In this document: one piece after another, positions 10,510 through 20,740 of the stretch
Numbering within the stretch: position 1 is the stretch's first letter
Layout of the letters: each line of letters starts with the position of its first letter
Origin: Prochlorococcus sp. AG-347-M18
GTDB lineage: Bacteria > Cyanobacteriota > Cyanobacteriia > PCC-6307 > Cyanobiaceae
Reading direction: 5' to 3'
Length of the DNA stretch: 64,000 bases
Assembly (NCBI GenBank): GCA_003281165.1
Contig: QCCT01000001.1
Span: forward strand, 112,444 to 176,443
The notes under the pieces: model-generated
Told to the model about the DNA's origin: nothing
What the model saw: the letters and a program-made list of their open reading frames with translations, nothing else
The model's database searches: none
Program-made: the position numbers and the translations under genes

Positions 10510-12324
10510 ATGCTAATCATTTTTAAAGAATTAACAAAACAATTTGAACAATCTCTTTTAGATAGTCTTGAAAAAAATGATAAAAAAGGAGAATTCGAAA
10601 TTCTTCGAAAAAATTTAATTACACAATCATCAAAAGAGGAATTTGGTGATTATCAATGTAATGTTTGTTTAAGTTTATCTAAAATATATAAAAAGAACCC
10701 AAGAGATATTTCTAATGATTTTCTTAACCTTTTAAATAAAAATAAAAGCATATCAAAATTATGTAAGAGTCTAGAAATAGCTGGACCTGGATTTATAAAT
10801 ATAAAATTAAAAGATGAGGTTCTAATAAATGAAATTAAGTTAAATATTCAATGCAATAGGGCTGGCATACCTCTAATTAGAGAAGATTTAGATAGTGGTT
10901 TGTCCAATAAAGTTATTGTAGATTTTTCTAGCCCTAATATTGCTAAAGAAATGCATGTAGGGCATTTAAGATCAACAATAATAGGTGACTCAATATCTAG
11001 AATTTTCGAGTTAAGAGGTTATGAAGTATTAAGACTCAATCATGTTGGTGATTGGGGAACACAATTTGGCATGCTTATTACTCAGCTCAAAGATTTATAT
11101 TCAAATGATCTAGAAGAAATAGGAAAGATCAAAATAAGTGATTTAGTTGAATTTTATAAAGAATCAAAAAAAAGATTTGATAACGAATCTGAATTCCAAA
11201 AAAGATCTAGAGAGGAAGTAGTTAAGTTACAAAGTGGAGATATTAAATCGATTAAAGCTTGGAAATTATTATGTGATCAATCAAGGAAAGAATTTGATGA
11301 AATCTATAAAAATTTAAAAATAAAAATAGAAGAAAGAGGTGAATCTTTTTATAATCCCTTCTTAAAATCAGTTATTGATGATTTGAATTTAGAAAAAATA
11401 TTAGTAGAAGATCAAGGAGCAAAATGTGTATTTTTAGATGGGATGACTAATAAAGAAGGCAAACCTTTACCGCTAATTATTCAAAAAAAAGATGGGGGTT
11501 TTAATTATGCCACTACAGATCTTGCTGCTATAAGATACAGATTCAATAAACCTCCTAATGGCGATGATGCTTCAAGAATTATTTATGTAACTGATCATGG
11601 GCAAGCAAATCATTTTGCCGGAGTTTTTCAAGTTGCAAAAAAAGCAAAATGGATCCCAGAAAATTGTCAAGTAGACCATGTCCCTTTTGGGTTAGTTCAA
11701 GGAATTGACGGCAAAAAACTAAAGACAAGAGAAGGTGAAACAATACGCCTAAAAGATTTATTAAATGAAGCAGTTAGAAGAGCAAAAGAAGATTTATTGA
11801 AAAGATTAGAAGATGAAGATCGTTATGAGACCGAAGAGTTTATAGCAAATACTTCAAGAATTATTGGATTAGGAGCTGTTAAGTATGCAGATTTAAGTCA
11901 AAATAGGATTACCAATTATCAATTTAGTTTTGATAAAATGCTTTCCCTAAATGGTAATACTGCTCCTTATTTGTTATATACACTTGTAAGAATTTTAGGA
12001 ATTAAAAGAAAAAATAATTTTGTTTATGACTCTAAAGATTTTCAGTACGTAAATTATGAACATAAATCTGAGTGGAAACTTATCAGAAAATTACTTAACT
12101 TCGATGAAGTCATAATTTCTATTGAAAAAGACTTAATGCCAAATAGATTATGCAATTATCTGTTCGAGCTATGTCAGACTTTTAATAGATTCTATGATCA
12201 AGTTCCAATCCTCAAAGAAGAAAAAAATATAAAAATTTCTAGGCTTAATTTATGTGACCTAACTGCAAAAACACTAAAATTAAGCTTAGAGCTTTTAGGA
12301 ATTGAAACTTTAGAAAGAATGTAA
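10510..12324 (+). CDS. argS: Arginyl-tRNA synthetase
   Basis: Class I synthetase charging tRNA-Arg. The HIGH-type signature appears as HVGH at about residue 149 within the family-specific segment beginning [10 protein letters not shown]. The KMSKS region is replaced by the GKKLKTR sequence usual in ArgRS. The C-terminal DALR anticodon-binding domain is visible (YLLYTLVRI ahead of the helical bundle). Its 604 residues are slightly longer than the E. coli enzyme but normal for cyanobacteria. The stop TAA shares one base with the ATG of the following aminotransferase, suggesting coupling. Confidence 0.97.
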   Translation: MLIIFKELTKQFEQSLLDSLEKNDKKGEFEILRKNLITQSSKEEFGDYQCNVCLSLSKIYKKNPRDISNDFLNLLNKNKSISKLCKSLEIAGPGFINIKLKDEVLINEIKLNIQCNRAGIPLIREDLDSGLSNKVIVDFSSPNIAKEMHVGHLRSTIIGDSISRIFELRGYEVLRLNHVGDWGTQFGMLITQLKDLYSNDLEEIGKIKISDLVEFYKESKKRFDNESEFQKRSREEVVKLQSGDIKSIKAWKLLCDQSRKEFDEIYKNLKIKIEERGESFYNPFLKSVIDDLNLEKILVEDQGAKCVFLDGMTNKEGKPLPLIIQKKDGGFNYATTDLAAIRYRFNKPPNGDDASRIIYVTDHGQANHFAGVFQVAKKAKWIPENCQVDHVPFGLVQGIDGKKLKTREGETIRLKDLLNEAVRRAKEDLLKRLEDEDRYETEEFIANTSRIIGLGAVKYADLSQNRITNYQFSFDKMLSLNGNTAPYLLYTLVRILGIKRKNNFVYDSKDFQYVNYEHKSEWKLIRKLLNFDEVIISIEKDLMPNRLCNYLFELCQTFNRFYDQVPILKEEKNIKISRLNLCDLTAKTLKLSLELLGIETLERM

Positions 12325-13433
12325 TGAATGATTTTGATCCATTAAATAATCTTTTCCCAAAACCAAGAGAAGAAATAATAAATATGCAGTCTTACTCTGC
12401 ACCTTTAGAAAATAGAAGAAATTTACTCCGCTTAGACTTTAATGAAAATACTTTAGGTCCAAGTCCTAAGGTTCTAGAGGCATTACAAGCGATAAAATTA
12501 GATGAGATTTCAATTTATCCAGAATATAATTTTTTAAAAAAATTTTTATGTGATAAATATCTTGATTCAAGAAAATTCGGTAATGATGAAATCGGAATTT
12601 TTAATGGAGCAGATGCAGCAATAAATGCAATTTTCAATTGCTTTGGAGAAAAAGATCAGATATTTCTAACCACAAATCCAACTTTTGGTTACTATTCTCC
12701 TTGTGCAGAAATCCGAGGAATGAAAAAAATAAGTTGTTCTTTCATTGGAGAAAATTTTCTATTCCCCATCGAAGAATTTAGGGAAAAAATAATAAAGCAT
12801 AATCCAAAGTTAATATTTATTTGCAATCCAAATAATCCAACAGGAACTGTTCTAAGCTCTAATGAAATAATTAATTTAGCCAATATCAATAACGATTCAT
12901 TAATAGTTGTTGATGAACTATATGAAAAATTTAATGGAGATAGTCTTCTTGAGTCAATAGATTTTGAAAAGAATAAAAATATACTTATAATCCAATCTCT
13001 TTCAAAAACTGCAGGTCTAGCTGGTTTAAGAATAGGTTTTACTTTTGGCAATAAAAGTTTAATTCAGTACATTAATAAAGTTACAGGACCATATGATGTA
13101 AACAGCTTTGCTATAACAGCTGCATTAGCAGCCCTTAAAGATAAATCATATATTGATAATTATGTTTTTGAAGTAAAAAAAGCGAGGGAATGGATTTTAA
13201 ATAAATTTAAATCAACAAAAATCAGAACTCACTTTAGTGGAGGTAATTATTTCTTAATTTGGCCAAAAAAAGATCCTAAAATCTTAATACAACAGATGAG
13301 AGAAAAAGGTATTCTTATTAGAAGTATGGAAAACAAACAAGATATCGGTAATTCTATAAGGGTTAGTATTGGAACTAAAGAACAAATGATTTTTTTCTGG
13401 GACAATTACAAGATATTAGATTTAAAAAATTAA
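12324..13433 (+). CDS. HisC-type class I/II PLP aminotransferase
   Basis: A fold-type I aminotransferase of the histidinol-phosphate aminotransferase subfamily. Visible features are RLDFNENTLGPSP near the N-terminus, the CNPNNPTGT segment, the aspartate/tyrosine pair in VVDELYEKF, and the PLP-lysine motif SLSKTAGLAGLR (lysine at about 228). It is translationally coupled to argS. HisC is the nearest named family, but cyanobacteria often carry more than one HisC-like enzyme and CobD-like decarboxylases share the fold, so the substrate is not settled. Its 3' end overlaps the next, convergent gene by 4 bases. Confidence 0.8.
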   Translation: MNDFDPLNNLFPKPREEIINMQSYSAPLENRRNLLRLDFNENTLGPSPKVLEALQAIKLDEISIYPEYNFLKKFLCDKYLDSRKFGNDEIGIFNGADAAINAIFNCFGEKDQIFLTTNPTFGYYSPCAEIRGMKKISCSFIGENFLFPIEEFREKIIKHNPKLIFICNPNNPTGTVLSSNEIINLANINNDSLIVVDELYEKFNGDSLLESIDFEKNKNILIIQSLSKTAGLAGLRIGFTFGNKSLIQYINKVTGPYDVNSFAITAALAALKDKSYIDNYVFEVKKAREWILNKFKSTKIRTHFSGGNYFLIWPKKDPKILIQQMREKGILIRSMENKQDIGNSIRVSIGTKEQMIFFWDNYKILDLKN

Positions 13434-14155
13434 TTACTGAAAATATAAATTGTATTTTGATCGATTCTTTTAGGATTTATTTGAAAATCTTTTCCAACAT
13501 ATTTTACTTTAAAATCTTTCATATTTTCGATAAATAAATCAGCATTTGAGAAATCACATTCTTTATTCATTTTTTTGCCGCGTTCAAAGTGAACAGGAAT
13601 AACTACATTAGGTTTTAGAAGCTTAACTATTTCTGAGGCTTCTTTACCATTGTAAGATTTTATCCCTCCTCCAATTGAAATAAACAATATATCTGGACTA
13701 GACAAAATAATTTGACTGTTTATATCAATATCACCTGCAGCTCCTCCCATATGAACAATTTTAAGATCATTCTGCTCCCAACTCCAAACAGTTGCCATCC
13801 CGAATCTTCTTCCATCTAATCTGTCATGTGGTACAGAAATTCCATTTAATAAAATATCCTCAAATTGATAGATTCCTGGCTCAACGAACATTAATTGCTC
13901 ATTAGGGTTATATCCTTCATCTAGAAGCCTAGAACTAGCCAAAATAAAATCTAAGTTGACTTCTTTTGGCTCCTTTAAATTACTTGCACAACCTATTGCT
14001 TTAAAGGGATTTATAAGAATAGATTTATCTGCACTAGTAATTAAAAAACTACTATGTCCCAAACTTTTTATTCCTAAGTTCCTTGCCAATAATGAGGTAG
14101 GTAAAAAAGAGCTAACTAATATCAAAAATAAAAAGTTTTTAATTTGAGAAATCAT
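13430..14155 (-). CDS. Exported metallo-beta-lactamase-fold protein with degenerate metal motif
   Basis: The protein begins with a basic residue, a hydrophobic stretch and a small-residue site after about residue 24 (SLLARN), which reads as a signal peptide, so it probably acts in the periplasm or thylakoid lumen. The mature part begins like UlaG/UPF0173 metallo-beta-lactamase-fold proteins (LGHSSFLI). It keeps a later VHMGG loop and IPVHFERG. However, the segment where the family has HxHxDH reads ASSRLLDEG at about 73-81, so most first-site metal ligands are missing. It may be a non-enzymatic or altered-substrate member. No substrate can be named. Confidence 0.75.
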   Translation of the reverse strand: MISQIKNFLFLILVSSFLPTSLLARNLGIKSLGHSSFLITSADKSILINPFKAIGCASNLKEPKEVNLDFILASSRLLDEGYNPNEQLMFVEPGIYQFEDILLNGISVPHDRLDGRRFGMATVWSWEQNDLKIVHMGGAAGDIDINSQIILSSPDILFISIGGGIKSYNGKEASEIVKLLKPNVVIPVHFERGKKMNKECDFSNADLFIENMKDFKVKYVGKDFQINPKRIDQNTIYIFSN

Positions 14156-14175
14156 AATATTAATTTTTCTTTATT

Positions 14176-14772
14176 TTACTTTTGTTCAGCCATTTTTAGA
14201 AAATTACTAATTAATTTATGACCAAATTGCGTCAACACACTTTCAGGATGGAACTGTACCCCATGTAAATGTTTATATTCTTTATGAGAGATAGCCATAA
14301 TTGTTGAGTCTTCTAAAGTCGCAGTTATGTCGAAACAAGATGGTAAAGAGCTTGAATCAACTATAAGACTATGGTATCTAGTAGCCACAAATGGAGTCTC
14401 GATATCTTTAAACAACCCTTTTTGATTATGAAATATTTTGGATGTCTTACCATGCATAAGTTCTTTCCCAACTATAACCTTACCTCCAAAAGCTTGGGCC
14501 AAAGCTTGATGACCTAAACAAACTCCCAAGGTCGGAATATTTTTAGATAATTTTTTTAGAATTGGCAGACAAATTCCAGATTGATCTGGATTACCTGGCC
14601 CTGGAGATAAGAGAATTCCACCAGGATTTAGTTTGATAATTTCTTCTAGTGTAATTTCATCATTTCTTTTAACTATTAATTCTTTAGTTATTTCATGCTC
14701 AACTGAAAGTTCTCCTAAATATTGAACAAGGTTATAAGTAAAACTATCGTAATTATCAATAACAAGAAACAT
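14176..14772 (-). CDS. trpG: Anthranilate synthase glutamine amidotransferase component (TrpG/PabA)
   Basis: This class I glutamine amidotransferase supplies ammonia to chorismate-using enzymes for tryptophan, and often also for p-aminobenzoate. The start IDNYDSFTYNLVQYLGEL is diagnostic. The nucleophile is in GVCLGHQ at about residue 83, the oxyanion motif is SPGPGNP, and the catalytic His-Glu pair is in VQFHPES. Its 198 residues are normal. No TrpE or PabB partner is adjacent. In bacteria with a single copy this subunit commonly serves both pathways, so the TrpG/PabA distinction is open. It precedes the MBL-fold gene by 20 bases on the same strand. Confidence 0.93.
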   Translation of the reverse strand: MFLVIDNYDSFTYNLVQYLGELSVEHEITKELIVKRNDEITLEEIIKLNPGGILLSPGPGNPDQSGICLPILKKLSKNIPTLGVCLGHQALAQAFGGKVIVGKELMHGKTSKIFHNQKGLFKDIETPFVATRYHSLIVDSSSLPSCFDITATLEDSTIMAISHKEYKHLHGVQFHPESVLTQFGHKLISNFLKMAEQK

Positions 14773-14784
14773 ATTTATATGAAT

Positions 14785-15195
14785 TTAAAATAACAACTTT
14801 ATTTTAGGAAGAAAGATATATACAGCAATAATAACAGAATTAATGGAAGCTAATAATACTGCTCCTGCAGAAGTATCTTTTGAAATTTTAGCCAAAATAC
14901 TAAATTCTTTTTTCACTACTAAATCAACGATTGATTCAATAGATGTGTTCAATATTTCTAATATTAAAACAGACATTATTGTTGCAATCAAAATAACATA
15001 ATTACTTAGACTAATTTTGAGTAAAAAACCAATTATTAAACTTGTAACTGCAAAAATTAATTGAATTTTAAAATTTCTTGAAGTTTTTAATACATAACTA
15101 ATACCACTGAAAGCATACTTAAAACTTATAAATACATTACTAGAAGTTTTGTATGATTCTTTTCTATTTTCTAAATAGTTTATTTTTTTTTCCAT
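14785..15195 (-). CDS. dgkA: Diacylglycerol kinase family (DgkA) membrane protein
   Basis: A small integral membrane kinase of the prokaryotic DagK family, which phosphorylates diacylglycerol or undecaprenol. The 136-residue chain has a polar N-terminal region with the amphipathic segment AFSGISYVLK, three hydrophobic helices, and the conserved catalytic and metal-binding stretch EILNTSIESIVDL at about 85-97. It sits between ybeY (6 bases upstream) and trpG (12 bases downstream) on the same strand. YbeY and DgkA are often neighbours in bacteria. Which lipid it uses cannot be read from sequence. Confidence 0.92.
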   Translation of the reverse strand: MEKKINYLENRKESYKTSSNVFISFKYAFSGISYVLKTSRNFKIQLIFAVTSLIIGFLLKISLSNYVILIATIMSVLILEILNTSIESIVDLVVKKEFSILAKISKDTSAGAVLLASINSVIIAVYIFLPKIKLLF

Positions 15196-15201
15196 TGATT
15201 T

Positions 15202-15741
15202 TTAATCTAATCGAGTAATTAAATATTCTTGGAAATTTAACATATTTTCTAAATCATGCTCATTATTATGTTCCCATCCCAAAAGATGTAAAAATCCATG
15301 ACAAGCCAACCAGATCATCTCTCTATAGATTGAATGTTTATATTCATAAGATTGCTCAAGTGCCATCTCTAATGATATAAAAATATCTCCCAACTCTATA
15401 TGATCTAAATTATTTAGAGATTCATCAGAAATAATTGGAAAAGATAGAACATCAGTTGGACCATTTTTTTGCATCCATTTCTTATTCAAAGAAGCAATTT
15501 CTTGATTAGATATTATCTGTAATCCTAATGAAAAAGATTTTTTTTCAAAAATATAATTTGGTAATTCATAATCCTCTTTTTTTAATATAGTATTTATCCA
15601 AGATAAAAAAACTTTCTCCCAAAAAATAGATTCAAAAATAAGATGATTTTTAGTATCTTTTAACTTATTTGAAAATTGAGAGAAATCATTACATTGAAAA
15701 ACCAAATCTAAATTTATTTCAGAAATAATTTTTTCTTTCAT
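15202..15741 (-). CDS. ybeY: Endoribonuclease YbeY (rRNA maturation factor)
   Basis: A metal-dependent endoribonuclease acting in 16S rRNA 3'-end processing and ribosome quality control. The zinc-binding motif HxxxHxxxxxH is visible as [11 protein letters not shown] at about residues 148-158. The upstream [14 protein letters not shown] segment is also family-typical. Its 179 residues are slightly longer than the E. coli protein because of an N-terminal extension. It lies in a same-strand run with the DUF3285 peptide upstream and dgkA downstream, with gaps of 6 bases on each side. Confidence 0.95.
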   Translation of the reverse strand: MKEKIISEINLDLVFQCNDFSQFSNKLKDTKNHLIFESIFWEKVFLSWINTILKKEDYELPNYIFEKKSFSLGLQIISNQEIASLNKKWMQKNGPTDVLSFPIISDESLNNLDHIELGDIFISLEMALEQSYEYKHSIYREMIWLACHGFLHLLGWEHNNEHDLENMLNFQEYLITRLD

Positions 15742-15747
15742 ACATTC

Positions 15748-15930
15748 TTAAACTGGAATATTGGGCTTTCCTATTGTGGCCACAAGTATTAATATCCCAA
15801 TTAAAACTAGAAAGGTTATTGAAAAATGAGAAATACTTTTTGAGCCTTTCCTTACCATATTTCTCATAGCAAGCTTTATAAAGCTTGGAGGAGAAACTTT
15901 TTTTTCTAAAATTTCGTTTTTATTTTCCAT
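15748..15930 (-). CDS. DUF3285 small membrane protein
   Basis: A 60-residue cyanobacterial protein with a polar N-terminus, the conserved stretch PPSFIKLAMRNMVRKGS, and one C-terminal membrane helix (about residues 36-55). This matches the pattern of DUF3285, a family of unknown function restricted to cyanobacteria. It sits 3 bases after prfB and 6 bases before ybeY on the same strand, consistent with one transcript prfB-DUF3285-ybeY-dgkA-trpG. The role is not known. Confidence 0.8.
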   Translation of the reverse strand: MENKNEILEKKVSPPSFIKLAMRNMVRKGSKSISHFSITFLVLIGILILVATIGKPNIPV

Positions 15931-15933
15931 AAG

Positions 15934-17056
15934 TTATTCAATAGATTCATTAGAAGAAATATTCATACGTAATAATTCATGAATAAATGGTTCAAGTCCA
16001 CCATCTAAAACACTATCTAAGTCGTTAGTCTCCTGCTTAGTCCTAAGATCTTTTACCATTTGATAGGGATGGAAAACATAATTTCTTATTTGATTGCCCC
16101 ATGCAGCTTCCACAATATCACCTTTAATATCAGCGACTTCAGCAGCTCGTTGTTCTTTAGCAATCACTAATAGTTTAGACTTTAAAAGTATCATAGCTTT
16201 TTCTTTATTTTGTAATTGAGATCTTTCTTGAGTACATCTTACTGAAATCCCTGAAGGCAAATGAACAATTCTCACTGCTGTTTCTACTTTATTAACATTT
16301 TGTCCTCCAGCTCCACCGGATCTACTCGTTGTAATTTCTAAATCTTTTTCAGGAATATCAAGTGAAATATTATCATCTAATTTTGGCATAACCTCTACCC
16401 CAGCAAAGCTGGTTTGTCTTTTGCCATTGGCATTAAAAGGAGAAATTCTTACTAATCTATGAGTTCCTTTTTCATGTTGCAGATAGCCATATGCATATTT
16501 TCCATCAATTTCGAACGTTACACTTTTAATACCTGCTTCTTCTCCTTGAGATAATTCATTAATGACAAGGCTCATTTGATTATTATCGGCCCATCTTGAG
16601 TACATTCTTAATAATATCTCTACCCAATCCTGCGCATCTGTTCCACCCGCACCTGCGTTAATAGAAACTACTGCTCCTTCCTTATCGTATTCACCACATA
16701 ACAATCTTTCAAATTCCCATTTATCCAAATTCTCTCTTAATTTCTTTAATCCCAGCTGCGATTCTAAAATCATTTCCTCTTCGGGTTCTAGAGAATAAAG
16801 CTCAAGAGAGGCATTAGCATCAGAAATAAAAGTTTTCCATTTATCTAACAATTCGAGTTGTGCTTTGACATCATCAAGGATTAACATTTGCTTTTTAGCT
16901 TCTTCTTGATTTTCCCAAAATTCAGCCTGAGCAGAAATTTGCTCTAACTCTTTCCTTTTCGCTTTTAATCTTGGAACGTCAAAGACAATCCTGAGCATTA
17001 CCCAGGCGCTCTGTCAGTTCAGAAAGATCTTTTTTGAAATCTGTAATATTTATCAA
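15934..17056 (-). CDS. prfB: Peptide chain release factor 2, expressed by +1 programmed frameshift
   Basis: RF2 ends translation at UGA and UAA. The zero-frame ORF starts at 16998, but homology to RF2 extends upstream in the +1 frame. From a probable TTG at 17054-17056, 25 codons (ending [10 protein letters not shown]) run to CTT followed by in-frame TGA. Slipping one base at CTTTGAC (16978-16984) joins them to [12 protein letters not shown], giving about 373 residues, the usual RF2 length. The stop-codon-recognition SPF and the catalytic GGQ (SGGAGGQNV) are both present. An in-frame stop lies shortly upstream of the TTG. This is the classical autoregulated RF2 arrangement; the start codon is less sure than the slip site. 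Confidence 0.93.
16978..16984 (-). promoter_or_regulatory. RF2 programmed +1 frameshift site (CTTTGAC)
   Basis: Read on the minus strand the site is CTT TGA C, identical to the core slip site of E. coli prfB, and the TGA is codon 26 as in E. coli. When RF2 is scarce the ribosome pauses at UGA and slips forward to read GAC. The Shine-Dalgarno-like stimulator normally just upstream is weak here (CAGGAT rather than AGGGGG), which could alter efficiency. Confidence 0.9.
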
Positions 17057-17132
17057 AATAGAATTTAATCGTTATTTATAATCTAACAAGCACTTTTGTT
17101 TAATAGTATAAACTAAGTATTATTTTAAAAAA

Positions 17133-17387
17133 ATGTCCAAAGTTGAAATTTATACTTGGCAATATTGCCCATTCTGTATTCGAGCAAAATCACTTCTCAA
17201 GAAAAAAAATGTGAATTTTACAGAATATAAAATAGATGGCGACGAAGATGCCAGAGCATTGATGATTGAAAGAGCTGATGGTAGAAGAACATTACCACAA
17301 ATATTTATAGATAATGAGGGTATCGGAGGCTGCGATGATCTCTACGCATTAGAAAATGAAAATAAATTAGAAGCATTATTAAACTAG
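17133..17387 (+). CDS. grxC: Glutaredoxin 3 (GrxC type)
   Basis: A small thiol-disulfide oxidoreductase that uses glutathione. The dithiol active site is CPFC at residues 12-15 (the classical type has CPYC), and the glutathione-binding TLPQIFID motif with cis-proline follows. The 84 residues are the standard length. It is directly followed by gshB with only 5 bases between, so glutathione synthesis and its main user appear to be co-transcribed. It diverges from prfB. Confidence 0.96.
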   Translation: MSKVEIYTWQYCPFCIRAKSLLKKKNVNFTEYKIDGDEDARALMIERADGRRTLPQIFIDNEGIGGCDDLYALENENKLEALLN

Positions 17388-17392
17388 ATCTT

Positions 17393-18316
17393 ATGAAATT
17401 TCTATTCGTAATAGATCCAATTAAAAATATAAATCCCTTAAAAGATTCAACCGCTGCTTTAATGCAAGCATCATCAAAAAAAAATATTGAAATCTGGAGT
17501 TGTACTCCTCAAGACCTGGAAGCTAGAGGTGATGAAGTATGGGCATCTTCCATAAAAGTTGAAGTAATTCCGTGGATTTCTTTCAAAGAGAATGATTGCA
17601 TACCTCTCGCCGAATTTAATTGCATTTGGATGAGAAAAGATCCTCCTGTAAATGAGGCTTATTTATATGCAACCCATCTTTTAGAAGTTGCCGAAAGAAA
17701 AGGAGTAAAAGTAATTAACAAACCCTCATCGTTAAGAGCGTGGAATGAAAAGCTAGGTGCTTTAAGATACAGCCACTTAATGGCACCTACAATAGTGGCG
17801 AGTAAGGTAAAAGATCTTATTAATTTTGCAAATATAAATAATGAAGTAGTCATAAAACCTCTTGGAGGAAAAGGTGGTCAAGGTGTTATAAGGATAAATA
17901 AAAATTCTCCAGGAATTAAATCAATCATTGAATTAATCACTTCTCAAGAAGAATTACCTGTTATGATGCAAAAATTTATTCCTGAAGTCATAGAAGGTGA
18001 TAAAAGAATAATTATCGTAAACGGAGAAGCAATTGGATCAATAAATAGGATTCCTCAAGGCGGCGATTTTAGAAGTAATTTAGCGATGGGAGGCAAGGCT
18101 GAACCCACATTATTAACAGAAAAAGAAAAAAGTATCTGCTCAGAATTATCTCAACAATTCAAAGATGAGGGTTTATTTTTTGTAGGTATTGATGTAATAA
18201 ATGGAATGCTTAGCGAGATTAATGTAACCAGTCCAACAGGTTTAAGAGAAATAGAAAATTTATCCAATAAAAATGTTTCAGAGGAAGTTATTAAAAAATT
18301 AGTAGAAATTATCTAG
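17393..18316 (+). CDS. gshB: Glutathione synthetase
   Basis: ATP-grasp enzyme joining gamma-glutamylcysteine and glycine. Family-typical stretches include [33 protein letters not shown], the glycine-rich loop [11 protein letters not shown] and [13 protein letters not shown] near the C-terminus. Its 307 residues match the bacterial GshB family. It lies 5 bases after grxC. Its last 8 bases overlap the end of menF on the opposite strand. The gene for the first step, gshA, is not in this window. Confidence 0.97.
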   Translation: MKFLFVIDPIKNINPLKDSTAALMQASSKKNIEIWSCTPQDLEARGDEVWASSIKVEVIPWISFKENDCIPLAEFNCIWMRKDPPVNEAYLYATHLLEVAERKGVKVINKPSSLRAWNEKLGALRYSHLMAPTIVASKVKDLINFANINNEVVIKPLGGKGGQGVIRINKNSPGIKSIIELITSQEELPVMMQKFIPEVIEGDKRIIIVNGEAIGSINRIPQGGDFRSNLAMGGKAEPTLLTEKEKSICSELSQQFKDEGLFFVGIDVINGMLSEINVTSPTGLREIENLSNKNVSEEVIKKLVEII

Positions 18317-19721
18317 GATTTTTAGCGCAAAATATCTGTTTTACTATAGATTCAAATTTTAATTTAATCTCATCTATTTCTTTCTCTAAAACGGAGCCAG
18401 AAACTATACCTGAACCTGCAGTAAATTCAATATTTTCTTCAATACATCTTGCGCCTCTTATTGCCAAAAGAAATGAAGCATTGCCTGATGAATCTACCCA
18501 ACCCATTGGAGAAGCATAATTTCCTCTAGGAAAAGACTCAAGAGTGTTTATCCAATCCAATGCTGCATTTTTTGGGTATCCACATACAGCTGGAGATGGA
18601 TGTAAGTTTTTAAGCAATTCAAAAGGACAAATATTTTCAACTTTAGAGAAAATCAGTGTTTGCAAATGAGAAATATCTCCAAATGAATTTACCTTGATAT
18701 CACTTTTTTTAAAGTTTGTTATTTTTGAAACTTCTAAAGATTTAATCAAATGTTGTATTACATAATTATGTTCCTTTAAGTCTTTAGTACTTTTTAGGAG
18801 TTTCTTTAAATTTGAATTAGTAGAGATAGTTCCAGCAAGAGCCTCTAAAGTTAAATTAGGTTTAGAGAAAGAAAATAATTTTTCTGGGGATGCTCCAAAC
18901 AAAATATCCTTACTATTCCTTTTCCAAACGTATCTACATGTATTTGGTTGCTTCTTTTTAAATCTTTTTAAAATTTCTACTAAATCTAATTTATTTTTAA
19001 GTTTTATTTTAATCCTATTCGCTAAAACTATCTTTTCGAGGATATCTTTCTCTACTAATTGAATTCCTTTATTTACTACTTTTTTCATGTTTGTTTTAGA
19101 AGTTTCTAAGGAGCGTGAGAAATCATCAATAAAAGGGGAATCAAAACTAGTTTTTAAGCAAGATGATTTTATTAATTCTGAGCCAGAATTAATCACTTGT
19201 TTTCTAATTGTCCATATTTCTTCAATTAATGTTCTTAATGATGATTTATCTTCAACATGACCATTGATTCTTAACCAGCAATTCTTGGCACTTTTAGTAA
19301 TTAATATTTTTGGCAAAATGGCTTCCAAACTAGGGATATCTGAAGGTAAATTTTTATTATTCAAATTTTCAGAGAAAGAAAATAAATAAATTATTTTTGA
19401 AAGTGCAGAATTATGCGATTCATTAGTTAAGTTAATTAAATTTTTAAAATTCTCAGAATTAAACTCTTTTGCTACCTCAAATCTTTTTGGGCCATCCAGA
19501 GTAACATATTTACACTTCTCGAAAGCTATATATGAAATGCCATCAGATTCCTCCCAAAATGAAGAAAACGGATATTGATTTATTAACAATTCATAAACTT
19601 GAAATAAATCAATACAAGGAATCTCAACACAAATACTTACTAATCCAGAATTTTCAACTTTCTTATCGAAAGAGGAAAATACATCTTTTAAAAAATCTGT
19701 TAAGTTTAAATCATTTTTCAT
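18309..19721 (-). CDS. menF: Isochorismate synthase (MenF)
   Basis: It converts chorismate to isochorismate, the first committed step of phylloquinone (vitamin K1) synthesis. The C-terminal two thirds is a chorismate-binding domain with [30 protein letters not shown] and the terminal [10 protein letters not shown] segment. The N-terminal region of about 200 residues is divergent. Assignment as MenF rather than anthranilate or aminodeoxychorismate synthase rests on this motif pattern and on the adjoining menA-menC-menE genes. It diverges from menA across about 100 bases. Confidence 0.92.
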   Translation of the reverse strand: MKNDLNLTDFLKDVFSSFDKKVENSGLVSICVEIPCIDLFQVYELLINQYPFSSFWEESDGISYIAFEKCKYVTLDGPKRFEVAKEFNSENFKNLINLTNESHNSALSKIIYLFSFSENLNNKNLPSDIPSLEAILPKILITKSAKNCWLRINGHVEDKSSLRTLIEEIWTIRKQVINSGSELIKSSCLKTSFDSPFIDDFSRSLETSKTNMKKVVNKGIQLVEKDILEKIVLANRIKIKLKNKLDLVEILKRFKKKQPNTCRYVWKRNSKDILFGASPEKLFSFSKPNLTLEALAGTISTNSNLKKLLKSTKDLKEHNYVIQHLIKSLEVSKITNFKKSDIKVNSFGDISHLQTLIFSKVENICPFELLKNLHPSPAVCGYPKNAALDWINTLESFPRGNYASPMGWVDSSGNASFLLAIRGARCIEENIEFTAGSGIVSGSVLEKEIDEIKLKFESIVKQIFCAKNPR

Positions 19722-19822
19722 TACTTATTGAAAATAACTAAAAATGATGCAATAAAGTAAAAAATGTAACTCAATTTATAAACTAAATTCAATAATTATC
19801 TAATTTTGCGTGTTAATTAAAA

Positions 19823-20740
19823 ATGTACGAAGATAAAAAAAAATTATGGAAAAAAGCAATAAAATGGCCTCTTTATTCTGTTGCCATACTTCCAGTTTTA
19901 ATAACAGGAGCTTACTTGCTCAATCAATATGAAGAGGTAAAAATTTATAATTTGATTTCATTTACTTTAGCTGCAATTTTGATATTAATTTGGGAAAATC
20001 TAACTAATGATTTATACGACGCAGAAACAGGAATCGATGAATTTAAATTCCATTCAATTGTAAATCTTGTAAAAAATAAAAAAATAGTTTCATTTATTGC
20101 ATATACATCTTTAGTTATTGGTTTATTAATAATTTTAATTATTTCAGTATCAACAAGTATAAACATTTTTATTTTGGTAGCAGCTTGCTGCTTCTTAGGA
20201 TATTTATATCAAGGTCCTCCTTTTAGATTGGGCTATCAAGGTTTAGGAGAACCATTATGCTGGCTTGCATTTGGACCTTTTGCGTACTCTGCAGTCTTAA
20301 TTGCGTTAAATCCGTCTAATATTTACTTCGAAGATATTCCATGGAAAGTTTCTTTATTACTTGGTTCAGGACCTTCCTTGGCAACAACTCTTGTATTATT
20401 TTGTTCTCATTTTCATCAAATTTCTGAAGATAAAAAGCATGGGAAAAATTCACCTTTAGTTCGCTTAGGGGCAAAAAAAGGTTCTCAATTTGTGCCTTGG
20501 ATAATTTTTACAATATATATTTTTCAACTTTTCACAATAGTTTATGGATTTATTCCAGTGTTTTGCATCCTTTATTTGCTTAGTTTCCCTCAAGCAATAA
20601 GACTTATAAATTTATTAAAATCTTCGTATGCAAAACCTTCTGCAATAAAAAATTGCAAATTCGTCGCAATAAAATTTCAAACTCTTAATGGAATTGGTTT
20701 AATCACAGGATTAATATTTAATTACTTGCTAAATAAATGA
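19823..20740 (+). CDS. menA: 1,4-dihydroxy-2-naphthoate phytyltransferase (MenA, UbiA family)
   Basis: An integral membrane prenyltransferase that attaches the phytyl chain to dihydroxynaphthoate on the way to phylloquinone. About eight to nine hydrophobic helices are visible. The first aspartate-rich motif is NLTNDLYDAETG at about residues 60-70, and a second polar, His-rich loop lies in FHQISEDKKHGK. Its 305 residues fit. The stop overlaps the menC start in an ATGA. Plant and cyanobacterial relatives use phytyl diphosphate, so phytyl rather than solanesyl transfer is inferred from the cyanobacterial setting. Confidence 0.94.
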   Translation: MYEDKKKLWKKAIKWPLYSVAILPVLITGAYLLNQYEEVKIYNLISFTLAAILILIWENLTNDLYDAETGIDEFKFHSIVNLVKNKKIVSFIAYTSLVIGLLIILIISVSTSINIFILVAACCFLGYLYQGPPFRLGYQGLGEPLCWLAFGPFAYSAVLIALNPSNIYFEDIPWKVSLLLGSGPSLATTLVLFCSHFHQISEDKKHGKNSPLVRLGAKKGSQFVPWIIFTIYIFQLFTIVYGFIPVFCILYLLSFPQAIRLINLLKSSYAKPSAIKNCKFVAIKFQTLNGIGLITGLIFNYLLNK

